From an uncultured Psychrobacter sp. (GTDB lineage Bacteria; Pseudomonadota; Gammaproteobacteria; Pseudomonadales; Moraxellaceae), in assembly GCA_913061175.1 (NCBI GenBank), contig CAJXUF010000002.1, positions 1-46,485 on the forward strand: a DNA stretch of 46,485 bases, read 5' to 3'. The notes beneath the pieces were generated by a model. That model ran no database searches, was not told the DNA's origin, and saw only the letters and a program-made list of their open reading frames with translations. How positions within the stretch are numbered: the stretch's first letter is position 1; each line of letters begins with the position of its first letter. The position numbers and the translations under genes are program-made. This document shows, in pieces, positions 25,236-34,275 of the stretch.

Positions 25236-27146
25236 TTAAATATGGTCAGTAATAGGTATCGGATAACGCTCGTCTTCTATAATGTGATTAATAGAGTGAA
25301 GCGTAGTTTTTCTTAATGGCAGAATGATACTGGTTAAAGGCGTTTCAGCTAAGTTAGGATAATCCTCACGATAATGCCCACCGCGACTTTCAAAACGCTG
25401 ATAAGCCGATTGAACAATCATCGTTGCTAACGCTAATTGCCTCACCAATTGAAAAATGGCAAGCTCACTGTCAGTAGTAGGGGCTTTACTGCTCATATCA
25501 GATAGCATGGTTTTATTATATTCGTTTGACTCTTGCCACTGCTCAATTTGTCGCAATGCTTGCTCTAATTGTTTGGCACTACGTGTAATGCCCATATTGG
25601 TTGTCAAAAGAGCTTTCAATGCTATAGTTATCTCTGCAATATTTACGTCAGAATGAAATGCTTTATCAGCTTTATAAATTGGATACGATGACTGCTTGGA
25701 AGAGGGCAAGATGACAAATTGCGTGTTTTCTAATGTCGGATATTGCCACATATCGGCAGCTAACTGATGCAGTTCATAATAGTTAGTCGTATGTGACTGA
25801 GGCATTCTTTCTAAAGCTTCAGCCGTTTTCTCTAAAGCTTCTAAGTTCTTTAAGCGATCCAATTGTGTTAAATAATGAGGTAAGTTGGCGGCGATGTTGC
25901 GACCAACCACCACACACTCCAACAATGAATTACTTGCTAAACGGTTGGCCCCATGCAACCCTGTATAAGCAACTTCGCCTGCTGCATACAGCCCTGCAAT
26001 ATCGGTCAATCCATTGGCATCAGTCACCACTCCGCCACAACTATAGTGGGCAGTCGGAGCGACTGGAATAGGATCTGTGGTCATATCGATGCCGAGTGCT
26101 AGCAGCGTCTGATAAATCTGCGGGAAATGCGCTTGTGTAAATGCAGCTGGCAAGTGACTGACATCAAGATGCACGTAGCCAAGTCCGTTACTACTAATCT
26201 GATTGGCTATTGCCCGAGCGACGATATCACGTGGGGCTAATTCAGCGCGCTCATCAACGTCTAACATAAAGCGCACGCCAGTCTGTGGACAATACAGTCG
26301 TCCACCTTCACCGCGTAACGCTTCAGATATCAAAAAACTGCTGTCATCTAACGCCAGACCCGTCGGGTGAAATTGCACAAATTCTAAATTCGCCAAACGA
26401 CAGCCTGCTTGCCATGCCATCATGACGCCATCACCAACACAGACGTTAGGTGCGCTGGCACGCTTAAATAGTTGACCTAAGCCACCACTAGCCAGTACAA
26501 CAGCCGCACTATGAATGGTGAGTTGGCGCTCATTGATATGATCAAAGACCAACGCCCCTCGGCTATGTTTAATCTCGCTATCGTCCATGCTAAAAGAATA
26601 GCTGCTAATCATAGGTGCAGTCAGTAACTCTAATGCTTCATGATAAGGCAAGATAGTGATATTGGTTGCAGCTTGTGCCTTGGTGGTTAATGCGTCCATC
26701 ACGTGTCGCCCCGTTGCATCATCCGCATGGGCCACACGTCTACAGCCATGACCGCCTTCTTTGGTCAAGTGTAAGTCACTGGTTTTTAAGACTGCAAAAT
26801 CAGGTGTATTATCAATTTTTTTAGTTAAAGTAGATTGAGTAAATGGCACACCTTGCTCGCATAGCCACTGCACTGCTTGCTGTCCTGCACCCAAGATACG
26901 GGCAGTATTGTCAGTCGCACACAATCCTGCACCAGCAATTAAGGTATCAGCGACATGCTCAGTCACAGAGTCTGCCTTGTCTAAGCTAGCTGCGATACCA
27001 CCTTGAGCGTAATGACTTGAGCAAACCTCGAGCGCCGCTTTGCTTAAAACAGTAATATTCAGCGATTTCGGCAGAGATAGTGCGGTGCTCAAACCTGCTA
27101 GACCAGCCCCAATAATAAGAACATCAGTTTTTATAATATTACTCAT
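25236..27146 (-). CDS. nadB: L-aspartate oxidase
   Basis: NadB is the FAD enzyme that oxidises L-aspartate to iminoaspartate, the first step of de novo NAD synthesis, and hands it to NadA. The FAD motif GAGLAGLS is at 13-20. It is followed by SSHYAQGGIAASL, the GHGCRRVAHADDATGRH block, and FHPTGL with EALRGEGG, all diagnostic of the succinate dehydrogenase/aspartate oxidase family. The ATG at 27146 has GGAG about 10 bases upstream. A longer frame to 27230 would add 28 low-complexity residues and overlap nadA. The product, about 636 residues, is longer than E. coli NadB (540), mainly in the C-terminal helical part. Confidence 0.95.
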   Translation of the reverse strand: MSNIIKTDVLIIGAGLAGLSTALSLPKSLNITVLSKAALEVCSSHYAQGGIAASLDKADSVTEHVADTLIAGAGLCATDNTARILGAGQQAVQWLCEQGVPFTQSTLTKKIDNTPDFAVLKTSDLHLTKEGGHGCRRVAHADDATGRHVMDALTTKAQAATNITILPYHEALELLTAPMISSYSFSMDDSEIKHSRGALVFDHINERQLTIHSAAVVLASGGLGQLFKRASAPNVCVGDGVMMAWQAGCRLANLEFVQFHPTGLALDDSSFLISEALRGEGGRLYCPQTGVRFMLDVDERAELAPRDIVARAIANQISSNGLGYVHLDVSHLPAAFTQAHFPQIYQTLLALGIDMTTDPIPVAPTAHYSCGGVVTDANGLTDIAGLYAAGEVAYTGLHGANRLASNSLLECVVVGRNIAANLPHYLTQLDRLKNLEALEKTAEALERMPQSHTTNYYELHQLAADMWQYPTLENTQFVILPSSKQSSYPIYKADKAFHSDVNIAEITIALKALLTTNMGITRSAKQLEQALRQIEQWQESNEYNKTMLSDMSSKAPTTDSELAIFQLVRQLALATMIVQSAYQRFESRGGHYREDYPNLAETPLTSIILPLRKTTLHSINHIIEDERYPIPITDHI

Positions 27147-27216
27147 ATCACTGCTGCTCCTATTATTTGTATAGTTAATGGTGTTGGAACAATCAACTGA
27201 ATGCGACTGACTCATG

Positions 27217-28356
27217 CTAGGCTGCCCCAACGTTAGCGAACAGCGGACGGTCTTTTACAATGTCGCCACTGGCGGCTACGCGTTGCTTTTGTGCTTCAGC
27301 AAAATCGAGCATCCGTTGTAATGGTTTCTTAGCTGCTACTGCCAGCTCAGGTGTCATTAGTACTTCACCACTTTGCTTGGTTAAGCACTGCTCAATACCT
27401 TTTAGGCCGTTCATGGCCATCCAAGGGCAAAACGCACAGCTCTTGCAACTGGCACTCTCACCAGCAGTTGGCGCGGCCAAGAATCGCTTGTTTGGTGAGC
27501 GCTTTTGCATCTCGTGCAATATGCCCAAATCAGTAGCGACGATAAAGGTATCAGCATCCATCTCATACGTTGATTGCAAAAGTTTACTAGTCGAGCCGAC
27601 CACATCGGCTAGTTCAACCACGCTATCAGGTGACTCAGGATGCACCAAGACTTTGGCCTCTGGGTACTCCTCTTTTAGTTGCAGGAGTTCAGTGGCTTTA
27701 AATTCGTTATGTACCAAACAAGACCCTTGCCAAAGCAGCATATCTGCGCCAGTCTCACCAGCGATGTATTTACCCAAATGGCGATCAGGCCCCCAAATGA
27801 TAGGCTCGCCTTGAGCATGTAAGTGACGGACGATGTCGATACCAACGGATGAAGTTACTACCCAGTCTGCGCGTGCTTTTACCGCGGCGCTGGTATTGGC
27901 ATAGACTACAACGGTACGTTCAGGATGGGCATCGCAGAACGCTGAAAACTCATCAGCAGGGCAGCCCAAATCAAGTGAACACTCGGCTTCCAAATCTGGC
28001 ATTAGGACGGTCTTTTCCATGCTTAATATTTTTGCTGATTCACCCATGAAGCGCACACCAGCGACGACCAAAGTCTGAGCGCTATGAGCTTGTCCAAACC
28101 GAGCCATTTCAAGTGAGTCACCGACGCAGCCACCAGTTGCCAATGCCAAGTCTTGGATAAAAGGGTCGACATAGTAATGTGCTACCAGTACGGCATTATT
28201 CTCTTTCAGTAGCTTCTTGATATTTTCTTCAACCACGATGCGTTCAGCGCGAGGCAAGTCTGCTGGCATTTTAGCCTTGGCATATTCAATGTTCATCTGA
28301 GTGGCGATGCGATTGTCCGTACTCATGATAGGTGCGTCATAAGGATATTTTTTCAT
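27217..28356 (-). CDS. nadA: Quinolinate synthase
   Basis: NadA is a 4Fe-4S enzyme that condenses iminoaspartate with dihydroxyacetone phosphate to give quinolinate. The three probable cluster ligands are visible: C126 (in ECSLDLGC), C213 (in [10 protein letters not shown]) and C310 (in [10 protein letters not shown]). AHYYVDP and [11 protein letters not shown] mark the first domain. Length 379 residues versus about 347 in E. coli, with a short N-terminal extension. AAAGG lies about 8 bases before the ATG. It is the first gene of a nadA-nadB unit, and a 27-bp palindrome upstream is probably the NrtR operator. Confidence 0.96.
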   Translation of the reverse strand: MKKYPYDAPIMSTDNRIATQMNIEYAKAKMPADLPRAERIVVEENIKKLLKENNAVLVAHYYVDPFIQDLALATGGCVGDSLEMARFGQAHSAQTLVVAGVRFMGESAKILSMEKTVLMPDLEAECSLDLGCPADEFSAFCDAHPERTVVVYANTSAAVKARADWVVTSSVGIDIVRHLHAQGEPIIWGPDRHLGKYIAGETGADMLLWQGSCLVHNEFKATELLQLKEEYPEAKVLVHPESPDSVVELADVVGSTSKLLQSTYEMDADTFIVATDLGILHEMQKRSPNKRFLAAPTAGESASCKSCAFCPWMAMNGLKGIEQCLTKQSGEVLMTPELAVAAKKPLQRMLDFAEAQKQRVAASGDIVKDRPLFANVGAA

Positions 28357-28716
28357 AATGGCAGCCTTTGTTGGTGCAATAACGATAAATGTGTGTACTA
28401 AAAAGTAGGTAATTGGACATAATAAATTTATAAGTTGCCTTAATTATGCTCATTTTGAGCATAATTACAAGTGGTTTTTTATACTCAACAAGTCAAAAAA
28501 TTGGGTTCTAGTGCTCAAAGTGATGTGTAATTAAGCCGTACTAAGCTTGAAAATGGTGCTAATTAATGCCCTTTATAACTATTTATCGATATTGATTTTT
28601 CATACTTACAACCACAGACTATGATAGTTTTAGATTCAAGCTATACTAAGCCATGCCATAGCTACTGACCCCAATAGCCTTTCACATTTCAGAGAAAAAG
28701 GATAATTCCCAAAGCC
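28357..28716. other. Divergent regulatory region between nadA and nrtR
   Basis: These 360 AT-rich bases carry no gene. They hold the palindromic operator and candidate nadA promoter (28441-28470), and by position must also contain the nrtR promoter. A TATACTCA word at 28480-28487 resembles half of the operator. Confidence 0.6.
28441..28467. promoter_or_regulatory. Probable NrtR operator upstream of nadA
   Basis: This is a perfect palindrome with 12-bp arms TAATTATGCTCA and TGAGCATAATTA around TTT. On the minus strand it occupies the spacer of a plausible nadA promoter (-35 TTGTAA at 28470-28465, -10 CATAAT at 28448-28443, 16-bp spacing). Binding there would block transcription of nadA-nadB. 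A related palindrome stands before nadC, and the Nudix-type regulator gene is adjacent. Confidence 0.75.
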
Positions 28717-29748
28717 ATGACGTTGTCTTATTCACATGCGCACCAGCAAGGTAGCGGCACGACAGAAGTGGTCGCCGTATTGGTCGCTATCACTGATCAT
28801 ATCGCGCGCGTTCTAACCGTTGACCAAGGCAAGCTGTTGCCAAATGGGCCACTTATGCCGCTACATCGCTCGCTACAAGCGGGCGTACGTCAGTGGGTAG
28901 AGGAGCAAACACAGCAACCGCTCGGATATTTGGAGCAGTTGTATACCTTTGTCGATACCAACAGGCGCAATATCGACGGTCATGCGTTGGTGTATGTGAG
29001 TTATTTGGGTTTGGTGCAAGAGACGCAAACGCAGGCACTCCAAAGCAAAGCACTCTGGCGAGATTGGTACGACTATTTCCCATGGGAAAATCATTTGGAC
29101 GGTATGCCTAGCATTATTATGGACTTTATCGTGCCAGCACTACTCGAATGGGCCAATACTGCCAACGACTCGATTGTCCAACAGCGCAGGCGTCAGCGCA
29201 TTGGATTATGTTGGGGGCTGGACGAAGCGTTTTTAGCAAGTGGCAAACTCACTGACAGTCAATCCGTCAACGAACACGATAATGAAAGTAGAGAATGGAT
29301 TGCAGAGCATGTATTACTACGTTATGAAATGCTTTATGAAGCAGGTCTGATACCCGAAGCCCCTAATTATCCGCCCAATTATCAAGCTGTTGCCTTGCCA
29401 GAGGACTGGTCACAACACATAGGTGTACCCATGTATTATGATCACCGCCGCGTGATTGCTACTGCTATCTCAAGACTGCGCGCGAAAATTGAATATAGAC
29501 CGCTTATTTTTGGTTTGATGCCAGACGTCTTTACCTTATCGCAGTTGCAGCAGAGTGTTGAGGCGTTATCAGGAGTGCGTTTGCACAAGCAAAACTTTCG
29601 TCGATTGCTTGATTCACAAAACCTAGTGATGGAGACAGGAGAGAGTAGCACTGCCCAGCGCGGTCGTCCTGCCAAGCTATATCGCTTCCGTCATGATATT
29701 GAATTACAGAGTTTATTGATGGACAGCAAACTTCCTAAGCGCAAGTAG
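28717..29748 (+). CDS. nrtR: NrtR-type Nudix-related transcriptional regulator of NAD synthesis
   Basis: NrtR proteins combine an N-terminal Nudix-like domain, which senses ADP-ribose or related products of NAD turnover, with a C-terminal winged helix. Here the first 170 or so residues fit a degenerate Nudix domain (an incomplete Nudix box near PLMPLHRSLQAGVRQWVEEQ, so probably non-hydrolytic). Residues 245-340 show the NrtR winged-helix pattern: FTLSQLQQSVEALSG, then KQNFRRLLDSQNLV, then RGRPAKLYRF. At 343 residues it is larger than many NrtR proteins, through an insert around 165-235. It sits between nadA-nadB and nadC, each preceded by a matching palindrome, which supports the role. Confidence 0.85.
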   Translation: MTLSYSHAHQQGSGTTEVVAVLVAITDHIARVLTVDQGKLLPNGPLMPLHRSLQAGVRQWVEEQTQQPLGYLEQLYTFVDTNRRNIDGHALVYVSYLGLVQETQTQALQSKALWRDWYDYFPWENHLDGMPSIIMDFIVPALLEWANTANDSIVQQRRRQRIGLCWGLDEAFLASGKLTDSQSVNEHDNESREWIAEHVLLRYEMLYEAGLIPEAPNYPPNYQAVALPEDWSQHIGVPMYYDHRRVIATAISRLRAKIEYRPLIFGLMPDVFTLSQLQQSVEALSGVRLHKQNFRRLLDSQNLVMETGESSTAQRGRPAKLYRFRHDIELQSLLMDSKLPKRK

Positions 29749-29813
29749 TCATTTCAAGCTAGTCCGTTTTATCTCTAAATCGGTTTGTAATACGAAAAAT
29801 TCGTCACCTTCCC

Positions 29814-29865
29814 TTGCAGGGCCGCTAACTTTACGCTATATTTATGCTCATTTTGAGTTTAAATA
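29814..29865 (+). promoter_or_regulatory. nadC promoter with overlapping NrtR-like operator
   Basis: A -35-like TTGCAG (29814-29819) and a -10 TATATT (29837-29842) are 17 bp apart. The imperfect palindrome TTATGCTCATTTTGAG plus a weaker TTTAAA right end (about 29839-29865) overlaps the -10 and start region. Its left arm and centre are identical to the operator at nadA. Confidence 0.65.
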
Positions 29866-29908
29866 ACGAGTAGTTTCTATCAATATCATGCCTAGATAAG
29901 GGTCAAAA

Positions 29909-30769
29909 ATGACAATTGAACAAGAGCCAGCATTAGATGACGTATTGCTCAAGCCATTGGTTGAGAATGCATTAGCTGAAGATTTGGGTAGGCGTGGTGA
30001 TGTAACGTCACAAGCTACTATCCCAGCCGATATGCAAGCGCAGTTGCAGATCAAAGCGCGGCAAGCAGGCGTGATATGTGGTATCGATTTGGCACGCTTG
30101 TCTTTTGCCTTAGTCGATGCGCAAATTGAGTTTATTGCACAAGTACAGGATGGCGAAACAGTAGAGGCTGGTGCAGTGTTAGCGACCGTAAAAGGTAACG
30201 CGCGTCATTTATTGACTGCAGAACGCACGGCACTGAACTTTATGACCCATCTCAGTGGTATTGCGACAGCGACACGTCAGATTGTCGATAGTGTGGCCCA
30301 ATATCCGGCGCAAATTACTTGTACGCGGAAGACCATCCCAGGCTTACGTATCGTACAAAAATACGCTGTACGCTGCGGCGGCGGACGCAATCATCGCTTA
30401 GGACTGGATGATGCGATTTTAATTAAAGACAACCATATCGCCATTGCGGGTGACATCAAAACGGCCATTCAGCAAGCACAGAAATTTGCTGGGCATCTCA
30501 TTCCTATTGAGGTCGAAGTCGATACGCTAGAGCAATTAGAGCAAGCGTTGGTTGCAGGTGTGAATTTAGTGCTATTAGATAACATGTCGCCTGAAACATT
30601 GTCGCAAGCGGTTGCTATGTGTCAGGGTCGAGCAAAGACTGAAGCCTCAGGTGGTATTACGCCCGAAACGGTACAAGCGGCGGCAAGTACAGGGGTTGAT
30701 TTTATCGCGATGGGTTATTTGACGCACAGTACGACAGCCTTAGATATTGGGCTAGATTTTAGTGCATAA
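29909..30769 (+). CDS. nadC: Nicotinate-nucleotide pyrophosphorylase (quinolinate phosphoribosyltransferase)
   Basis: NadC converts quinolinate and PRPP to nicotinate mononucleotide, joining the de novo path to NAD assembly. The phosphate- and quinolinate-binding signature TCTRKTIPGLR, QKYAVRCGGGRNHR and LGLDDAILIKDNHI is complete. The C-terminal barrel motifs LVLLDNMSP and EASGGIT are also present. Length 286 residues matches the family. AAGGG lies 6-7 bases upstream of the ATG. It is transcribed away from nadA-nadB with nrtR between, and probably shares NrtR control. Confidence 0.96.
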   Translation: MTIEQEPALDDVLLKPLVENALAEDLGRRGDVTSQATIPADMQAQLQIKARQAGVICGIDLARLSFALVDAQIEFIAQVQDGETVEAGAVLATVKGNARHLLTAERTALNFMTHLSGIATATRQIVDSVAQYPAQITCTRKTIPGLRIVQKYAVRCGGGRNHRLGLDDAILIKDNHIAIAGDIKTAIQQAQKFAGHLIPIEVEVDTLEQLEQALVAGVNLVLLDNMSPETLSQAVAMCQGRAKTEASGGITPETVQAAASTGVDFIAMGYLTHSTTALDIGLDFSA

Positions 30770-31071
30770 GGGCAGACGTAATACAGGCTAATAGCACTAC
30801 ATGCGCTCGATTTTATGACAAGGACTATCACTGAGTTAATAAAATGGTAATTTATACTGATAGCTTGGGCTAACAAGCTGTTAAATGCTTGTTTTTACAC
30901 TGAAGCGTTACTAAGGTGACATGTAGGCGTAACGGCGCAAAGTTAATGATTTTATTAGCTTATCTGCCTATGCTACAATGCTATTTTTAGTTGCCTATTG
31001 GGTCATCGTTGCACTCGCACGATGACCTTATCTTTTTGCACAAGCGGTATCAATAGACAAGCGAGCGCTCA
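30770..31071 (+). promoter_or_regulatory. Promoter and structured leader of the marC-like gene
   Basis: No gene is visible in these 302 bases. An extended -10 element, TG-n-TACAAT (30971-30979), is the best promoter candidate. About 20 bases beyond its expected start a perfect 9-bp hairpin (GGTCATCGT 31001-31009 and ACGATGACC 31019-31027) is followed by TTATCTTTTT. The transcript therefore starts with a stem that could attenuate or stabilise it. Confidence 0.5.
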
Positions 31072-31713
31072 GTGAATACTGAAATTATCAAGATAATCCT
31101 AGCCTTTATGGTATTGATCAATCCATTTAGCGCATTGACGTTATTTTTAGATTTGACTCGCGGCTATTCGATGAACAATCGACGTAAGGTCGCGCGCGTT
31201 GCTTGTCTGACTATTTTTATCACCATCAGTTTTTTCACGATTGCAGGTGAGACGCTACTAAAAACCCTTGGTATTTCTATCGGCTCGTTCCAATTGGCAG
31301 GCGGTATATTGGTGTTTTTAATTGCCCTAAATATGATGAATGGAGAGGGTAACCCAGTTAAACCTGATCAAGAGAACTTCGATGTTGATCATGTAAAAGA
31401 TGCGCCGGTTTCAATGGCAGCTGCCGTGGTTCCCCTTGCGATTCCGATGATGATTGGGCCTGGTGGTATCTCCACGGTTATTATTTATTCTTCACAAGTA
31501 TCAGGTATTTTGCAGGTATCTGCCATTTTGATTGCTGGCTTATTCATCAGTCTGTTTTGCTACTTGGCATTGATGGCGGCAGGTCGAATCAGTCGCTTAC
31601 TAGGCGATACTGGCTTGAACATCATGAGTCGAATCATGGGTATGCTATTGGCAGCCGTTTCTATCGAAATTATCGTTAATGGACTGCGTACGCTTTTTCC
31701 TAGCTTGATGTAA
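31072..31713 (+). CDS. MarC-family (UPF0056) inner-membrane protein
   Basis: This is a small polytopic membrane protein of the MarC/YhgN family. Six hydrophobic segments are arranged as two similar halves. The first half has VLINPFSALTLFLDLT and the second AIPMMIGPGGISTVI, the paired NP and GPG motifs of the family. It is 213 residues, as expected. Transport of neutral amino acids has been reported for one archaeal member; MarC itself does not confer the multidrug resistance once proposed. The start is GTG at 31072 with a weak GCGAG upstream. Confidence 0.85.
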   Translation: MNTEIIKIILAFMVLINPFSALTLFLDLTRGYSMNNRRKVARVACLTIFITISFFTIAGETLLKTLGISIGSFQLAGGILVFLIALNMMNGEGNPVKPDQENFDVDHVKDAPVSMAAAVVPLAIPMMIGPGGISTVIIYSSQVSGILQVSAILIAGLFISLFCYLALMAAGRISRLLGDTGLNIMSRIMGMLLAAVSIEIIVNGLRTLFPSLM

Positions 31714-31755
31714 ACGATCAATACAATATTACCGCTAACCATATATATTTATACA

Positions 31756-31780
31756 GCGGTTAGCGGTTAGCGGTTAGCGG
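31756..31780 (+). repeat. 7-bp tandem repeat GCGGTTA, 3.6 copies
   Basis: GCGGTTA is repeated three times plus GCGG, just after the marC-like gene. An upstream CCGCTAACC (31732-31740) can pair with the array, giving several alternative hairpins, but no T tract follows. Confidence 0.9.
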
Positions 31781-31875
31781 ATATCGACGTAATTTAGTTT
31801 ATCCAATACGTCGTTTACTTAATATTCAGTTTATTCAACACTCAGCTTATCTATCATTTCCTAGTTATACTTCTA

Positions 31876-32478
31876 TCAGCTTTGATACAAATGCCAAGCT
31901 AGATAGAGCATCAGTAACCCTACCAAAGCATCCAGTATGTTCCATGCCTTAGGCTTCTCAAATAGAGGCCTGAGTAATCGTGCACCATACCCAAGCGCAA
32001 AGAAGAAAAAGAACGAAGCGCTAATTGCACCTGCGGCAAACGTCAATTTACTGCTTGCACCCGTAGAGACCATGCCGACGAGTACCAATGTGTCTAGATA
32101 GACGTGCGGGTTTAGCCAAGTAAAACCAAAGCATAGTAACAAGGCTTTTTTTAAGCTAGTCACGACTTGTCCTTCGACAGTCAAAGCATGTGACACGCGT
32201 ACGCTGGCATACAAACTCTGTAAGCCATATCCTAATAAAAATATAACGCCTGCTATTTTTGCGATATCTATAACGTGAGGATAGCGGGCCGTAACTGCAC
32301 CAAAACCACCAACACCTGCTGATATTAAAAACGCATCGCTCACCGCACAAAACAAACAAACAAAAAATATGTGCTCGCGTTTGAGACCTTGTTTGAGTAC
32401 AAAGGCATTTTGGGAGCCAATAGCAATGATGAGAGATAACCCAAGTAGGAAACCAGAGATATAATCGGGAGCATTCAT
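31876..32478 (-). CDS. argO: LysE/ArgO-family amino acid exporter
   Basis: This is a six-span inner-membrane exporter of the LysE superfamily. The N-terminal GLSLIIAIGSQNAFVLKQGL motif (14-33) is the signature of the LysE/ArgO group, which exports basic amino acids such as arginine and lysine. FTWLNPHVYLDTLVLVG (about 118-134) is the second conserved block. At 200 residues it is typical. ArgO-type arginine export is the more likely role because a LysO-type lysine exporter is also present in this window, but the substrate is not certain. It is convergent with the marC-like gene and divergent from the paralogous trio. Confidence 0.85.
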   Translation of the reverse strand: MNAPDYISGFLLGLSLIIAIGSQNAFVLKQGLKREHIFFVCLFCAVSDAFLISAGVGGFGAVTARYPHVIDIAKIAGVIFLLGYGLQSLYASVRVSHALTVEGQVVTSLKKALLLCFGFTWLNPHVYLDTLVLVGMVSTGASSKLTFAAGAISASFFFFFALGYGARLLRPLFEKPKAWNILDALVGLLMLYLAWHLYQS

Positions 32479-32623
32479 AATACGGTGCTTAACGGTTGGA
32501 GTGTAGGAATGGTGACATTTTGCTTACTGGCAGGCCAGCAAAAACCTGCTAAGATACGCTATTGAATGAATGTATGCAATATGCGCACAATGTGAGTGTA
32601 ATAGACGAGGGGCAGAGCAAGTC

Positions 32624-33373
32624 ATGGTAGTCAGTTTGACAAGAATGCTACAGTCATTTGGGCAAGCTCAAGATGACCTACCGACATTGGCAGCAAAGAA
32701 TGCTCAGGAGATGAGCGTCAATCATGAACAGGATGCTGCTGCCAAGAGTGATAGCAATCACGCAGTACAAGAGCGTTCTACACTAACTCCGCCTGAACGT
32801 GTAAACCGCATATGTGATGCGTTGGCACAAGTGAGTGATAGCCAATCATCCACGCCTTTGACCGATCGCTATCTAAGTAATCGTGCTCAAATGCGCCCAA
32901 CCAATAGACCGCCTTTTGACCCAGATACTTTGTGGTATCTCAAACATGGACGTTGTCCGATTATGACTGAGCTTGTTGATGTGGTTGATGAGGCCACCCT
33001 AAATGCCATGCCTATTGAAGCTGTTGCGATATTAGATCGTATCAACGGTAAGCTAAAGCGTTATCGTGAGTGGAGTAGTGAGCTGAACGAACAGCAACAG
33101 CAGCAACATAACGAGCGTCAGTTCGTCATCGATAAGTTGGTGTCCGAAAGTATTCCTGAAGCATTACATCATTATGAGCAGCTACAACGCTTTAGTCCGC
33201 ATCGCACTAAGAATAATATGGTGCAGGGCAAGATGACTGCTGGTGATATGCTGACAGATTTGTTTTTAGAGATAGACTATGAGCTTGACGAATTGTTAGA
33301 TGAATTGCATCAGACAGTTTTGAACCGCCTTGCCTCAACCCACCGTTATGTTAAGAGCCGTACGCAAAGTTAA
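32624..33373 (+). CDS. Unknown protein, first member of a three-gene paralogous family
   Basis: I do not recognise a characterised family. The protein (249 residues from the ATG at 32624, which has GAGGGG 11 bases upstream; the frame is open back to an ATG at 32570) has a polar, disordered N-terminal part and no membrane anchor. A glutamine run at about 157-161 precedes a helical C-terminal domain (about 166-245). That domain shares its pattern with the next two genes: FVIDKLVSESIPEALHHYEQL, a variable loop, then a heptad-like segment with LD-xx-L and a final HRYVKSR. Its own terminator follows. Confidence 0.65.
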   Translation: MVVSLTRMLQSFGQAQDDLPTLAAKNAQEMSVNHEQDAAAKSDSNHAVQERSTLTPPERVNRICDALAQVSDSQSSTPLTDRYLSNRAQMRPTNRPPFDPDTLWYLKHGRCPIMTELVDVVDEATLNAMPIEAVAILDRINGKLKRYREWSSELNEQQQQQHNERQFVIDKLVSESIPEALHHYEQLQRFSPHRTKNNMVQGKMTAGDMLTDLFLEIDYELDELLDELHQTVLNRLASTHRYVKSRTQS

Positions 33374-33458
33374 ATTTTCGCTGATGACACTTTCTCTCGT
33401 ACACTCGCAAAGGTTAAGTATTATCAAAAAACACAATCGACCTAGTGCATAACAATAT

Positions 33459-33485
33459 AGGGCTTTAATAGAGCCTTATTTTTTT
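33459..33485 (+). terminator. Rho-independent terminator after the first paralogue
   Basis: A short GC-rich stem, AGGGCT (33459-33464) with AGCCTT (33472-33477), is followed by seven T residues. It separates the first paralogue from the second. Confidence 0.7.
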
Positions 33486-33548
33486 GTTTAATAATATCAA
33501 CCATAAGAAATCAGCCACGACATTCTGATAAGTAATAAGGACAATATA

Positions 33549-34235
33549 ATGACCCAAATGACTGCGATGTTCGTAATGTTTGTTTTGTATGGGCTGTTGC
33601 CAGCGGCTGGGTTATATCTAGGTTACCGTGGCATTAAAAAAGTCACAGCACCCAAAATGCTCGAATATAAGGCAATGCCGCAACTGGGTTATATACCTGA
33701 AAAAAGCCTACCCGTCGACGTTAAAACTGCTCTGGAGCAAATTAATACGAAGGGTGAAAAGTTGCGTGTCATGTATGGCGATACCAATAACGATGGCAAA
33801 ATTGATGATAAAGATACCGTCAATGAAACTTATATTATGATTCAAAACTTAATGGATAGGCACGTGCCACAAGCAGTCGCTGATTATAGACGCTTGCATG
33901 ATTTAGATGTGACGGATAGTGCGCTTGCTGATACTACCAAAATTAAGCATTCTAATGTTACTGGTAAAGAAGCCTTGTTAGACGTGCTTAAGACAATTAA
34001 CACACAGTTCGATGACCTGCTCAACGCGTCATATCATCAAGACGGTCAAAAGCTACTCGCGACCAATCGCTATCTCCAAAAACGTTTTGATAACCCTACT
34101 AGCAACACAGAGTTTCAAAAGCCCGATAGCAATGCCAATAATAATATCAGTAGTAATGCGAGCAGTGATGTAAATATCCAAGCGATTGAAAGCCCAACTG
34201 GTGAAAATGTGAGCGCTAAAGACATTAAGCTATAA
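33549..34235 (+). CDS. Unknown membrane-anchored protein with EF-hand loop, second family member
   Basis: A hydrophobic N-terminal segment (about 5-26) suggests an anchor. Residues 78-89 read DTNNDGKIDDKD, which has acidic or Asn side chains at EF-hand positions 1, 3, 5, 9 and 12, with Gly at 6 and Ile at 8, so it is a good candidate calcium site. After it comes the family helical domain (about 93-180): YIMIQNLMDRHVPQAVADYRRL, then LDVLKTINTQFDDLL and NRYLQKRF. The C-terminal 48 residues are Asn/Ser-rich and probably disordered. AAGG lies about 10 bases before the ATG. It is 40 bp ahead of the third member and probably cotranscribed with it. Confidence 0.68.
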   Translation: MTQMTAMFVMFVLYGLLPAAGLYLGYRGIKKVTAPKMLEYKAMPQLGYIPEKSLPVDVKTALEQINTKGEKLRVMYGDTNNDGKIDDKDTVNETYIMIQNLMDRHVPQAVADYRRLHDLDVTDSALADTTKIKHSNVTGKEALLDVLKTINTQFDDLLNASYHQDGQKLLATNRYLQKRFDNPTSNTEFQKPDSNANNNISSNASSDVNIQAIESPTGENVSAKDIKL

Positions 34236-34275
34236 ACACAAAGTGGAATGGTGAAAGGGTAAAGAGCAAGCGTAT

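Noticed and set aside
31001-31037. Terminator of nadC
   Set aside because: It lies more than 200 bp beyond nadC and just after a plausible promoter, so a leader structure of the next gene fits better.
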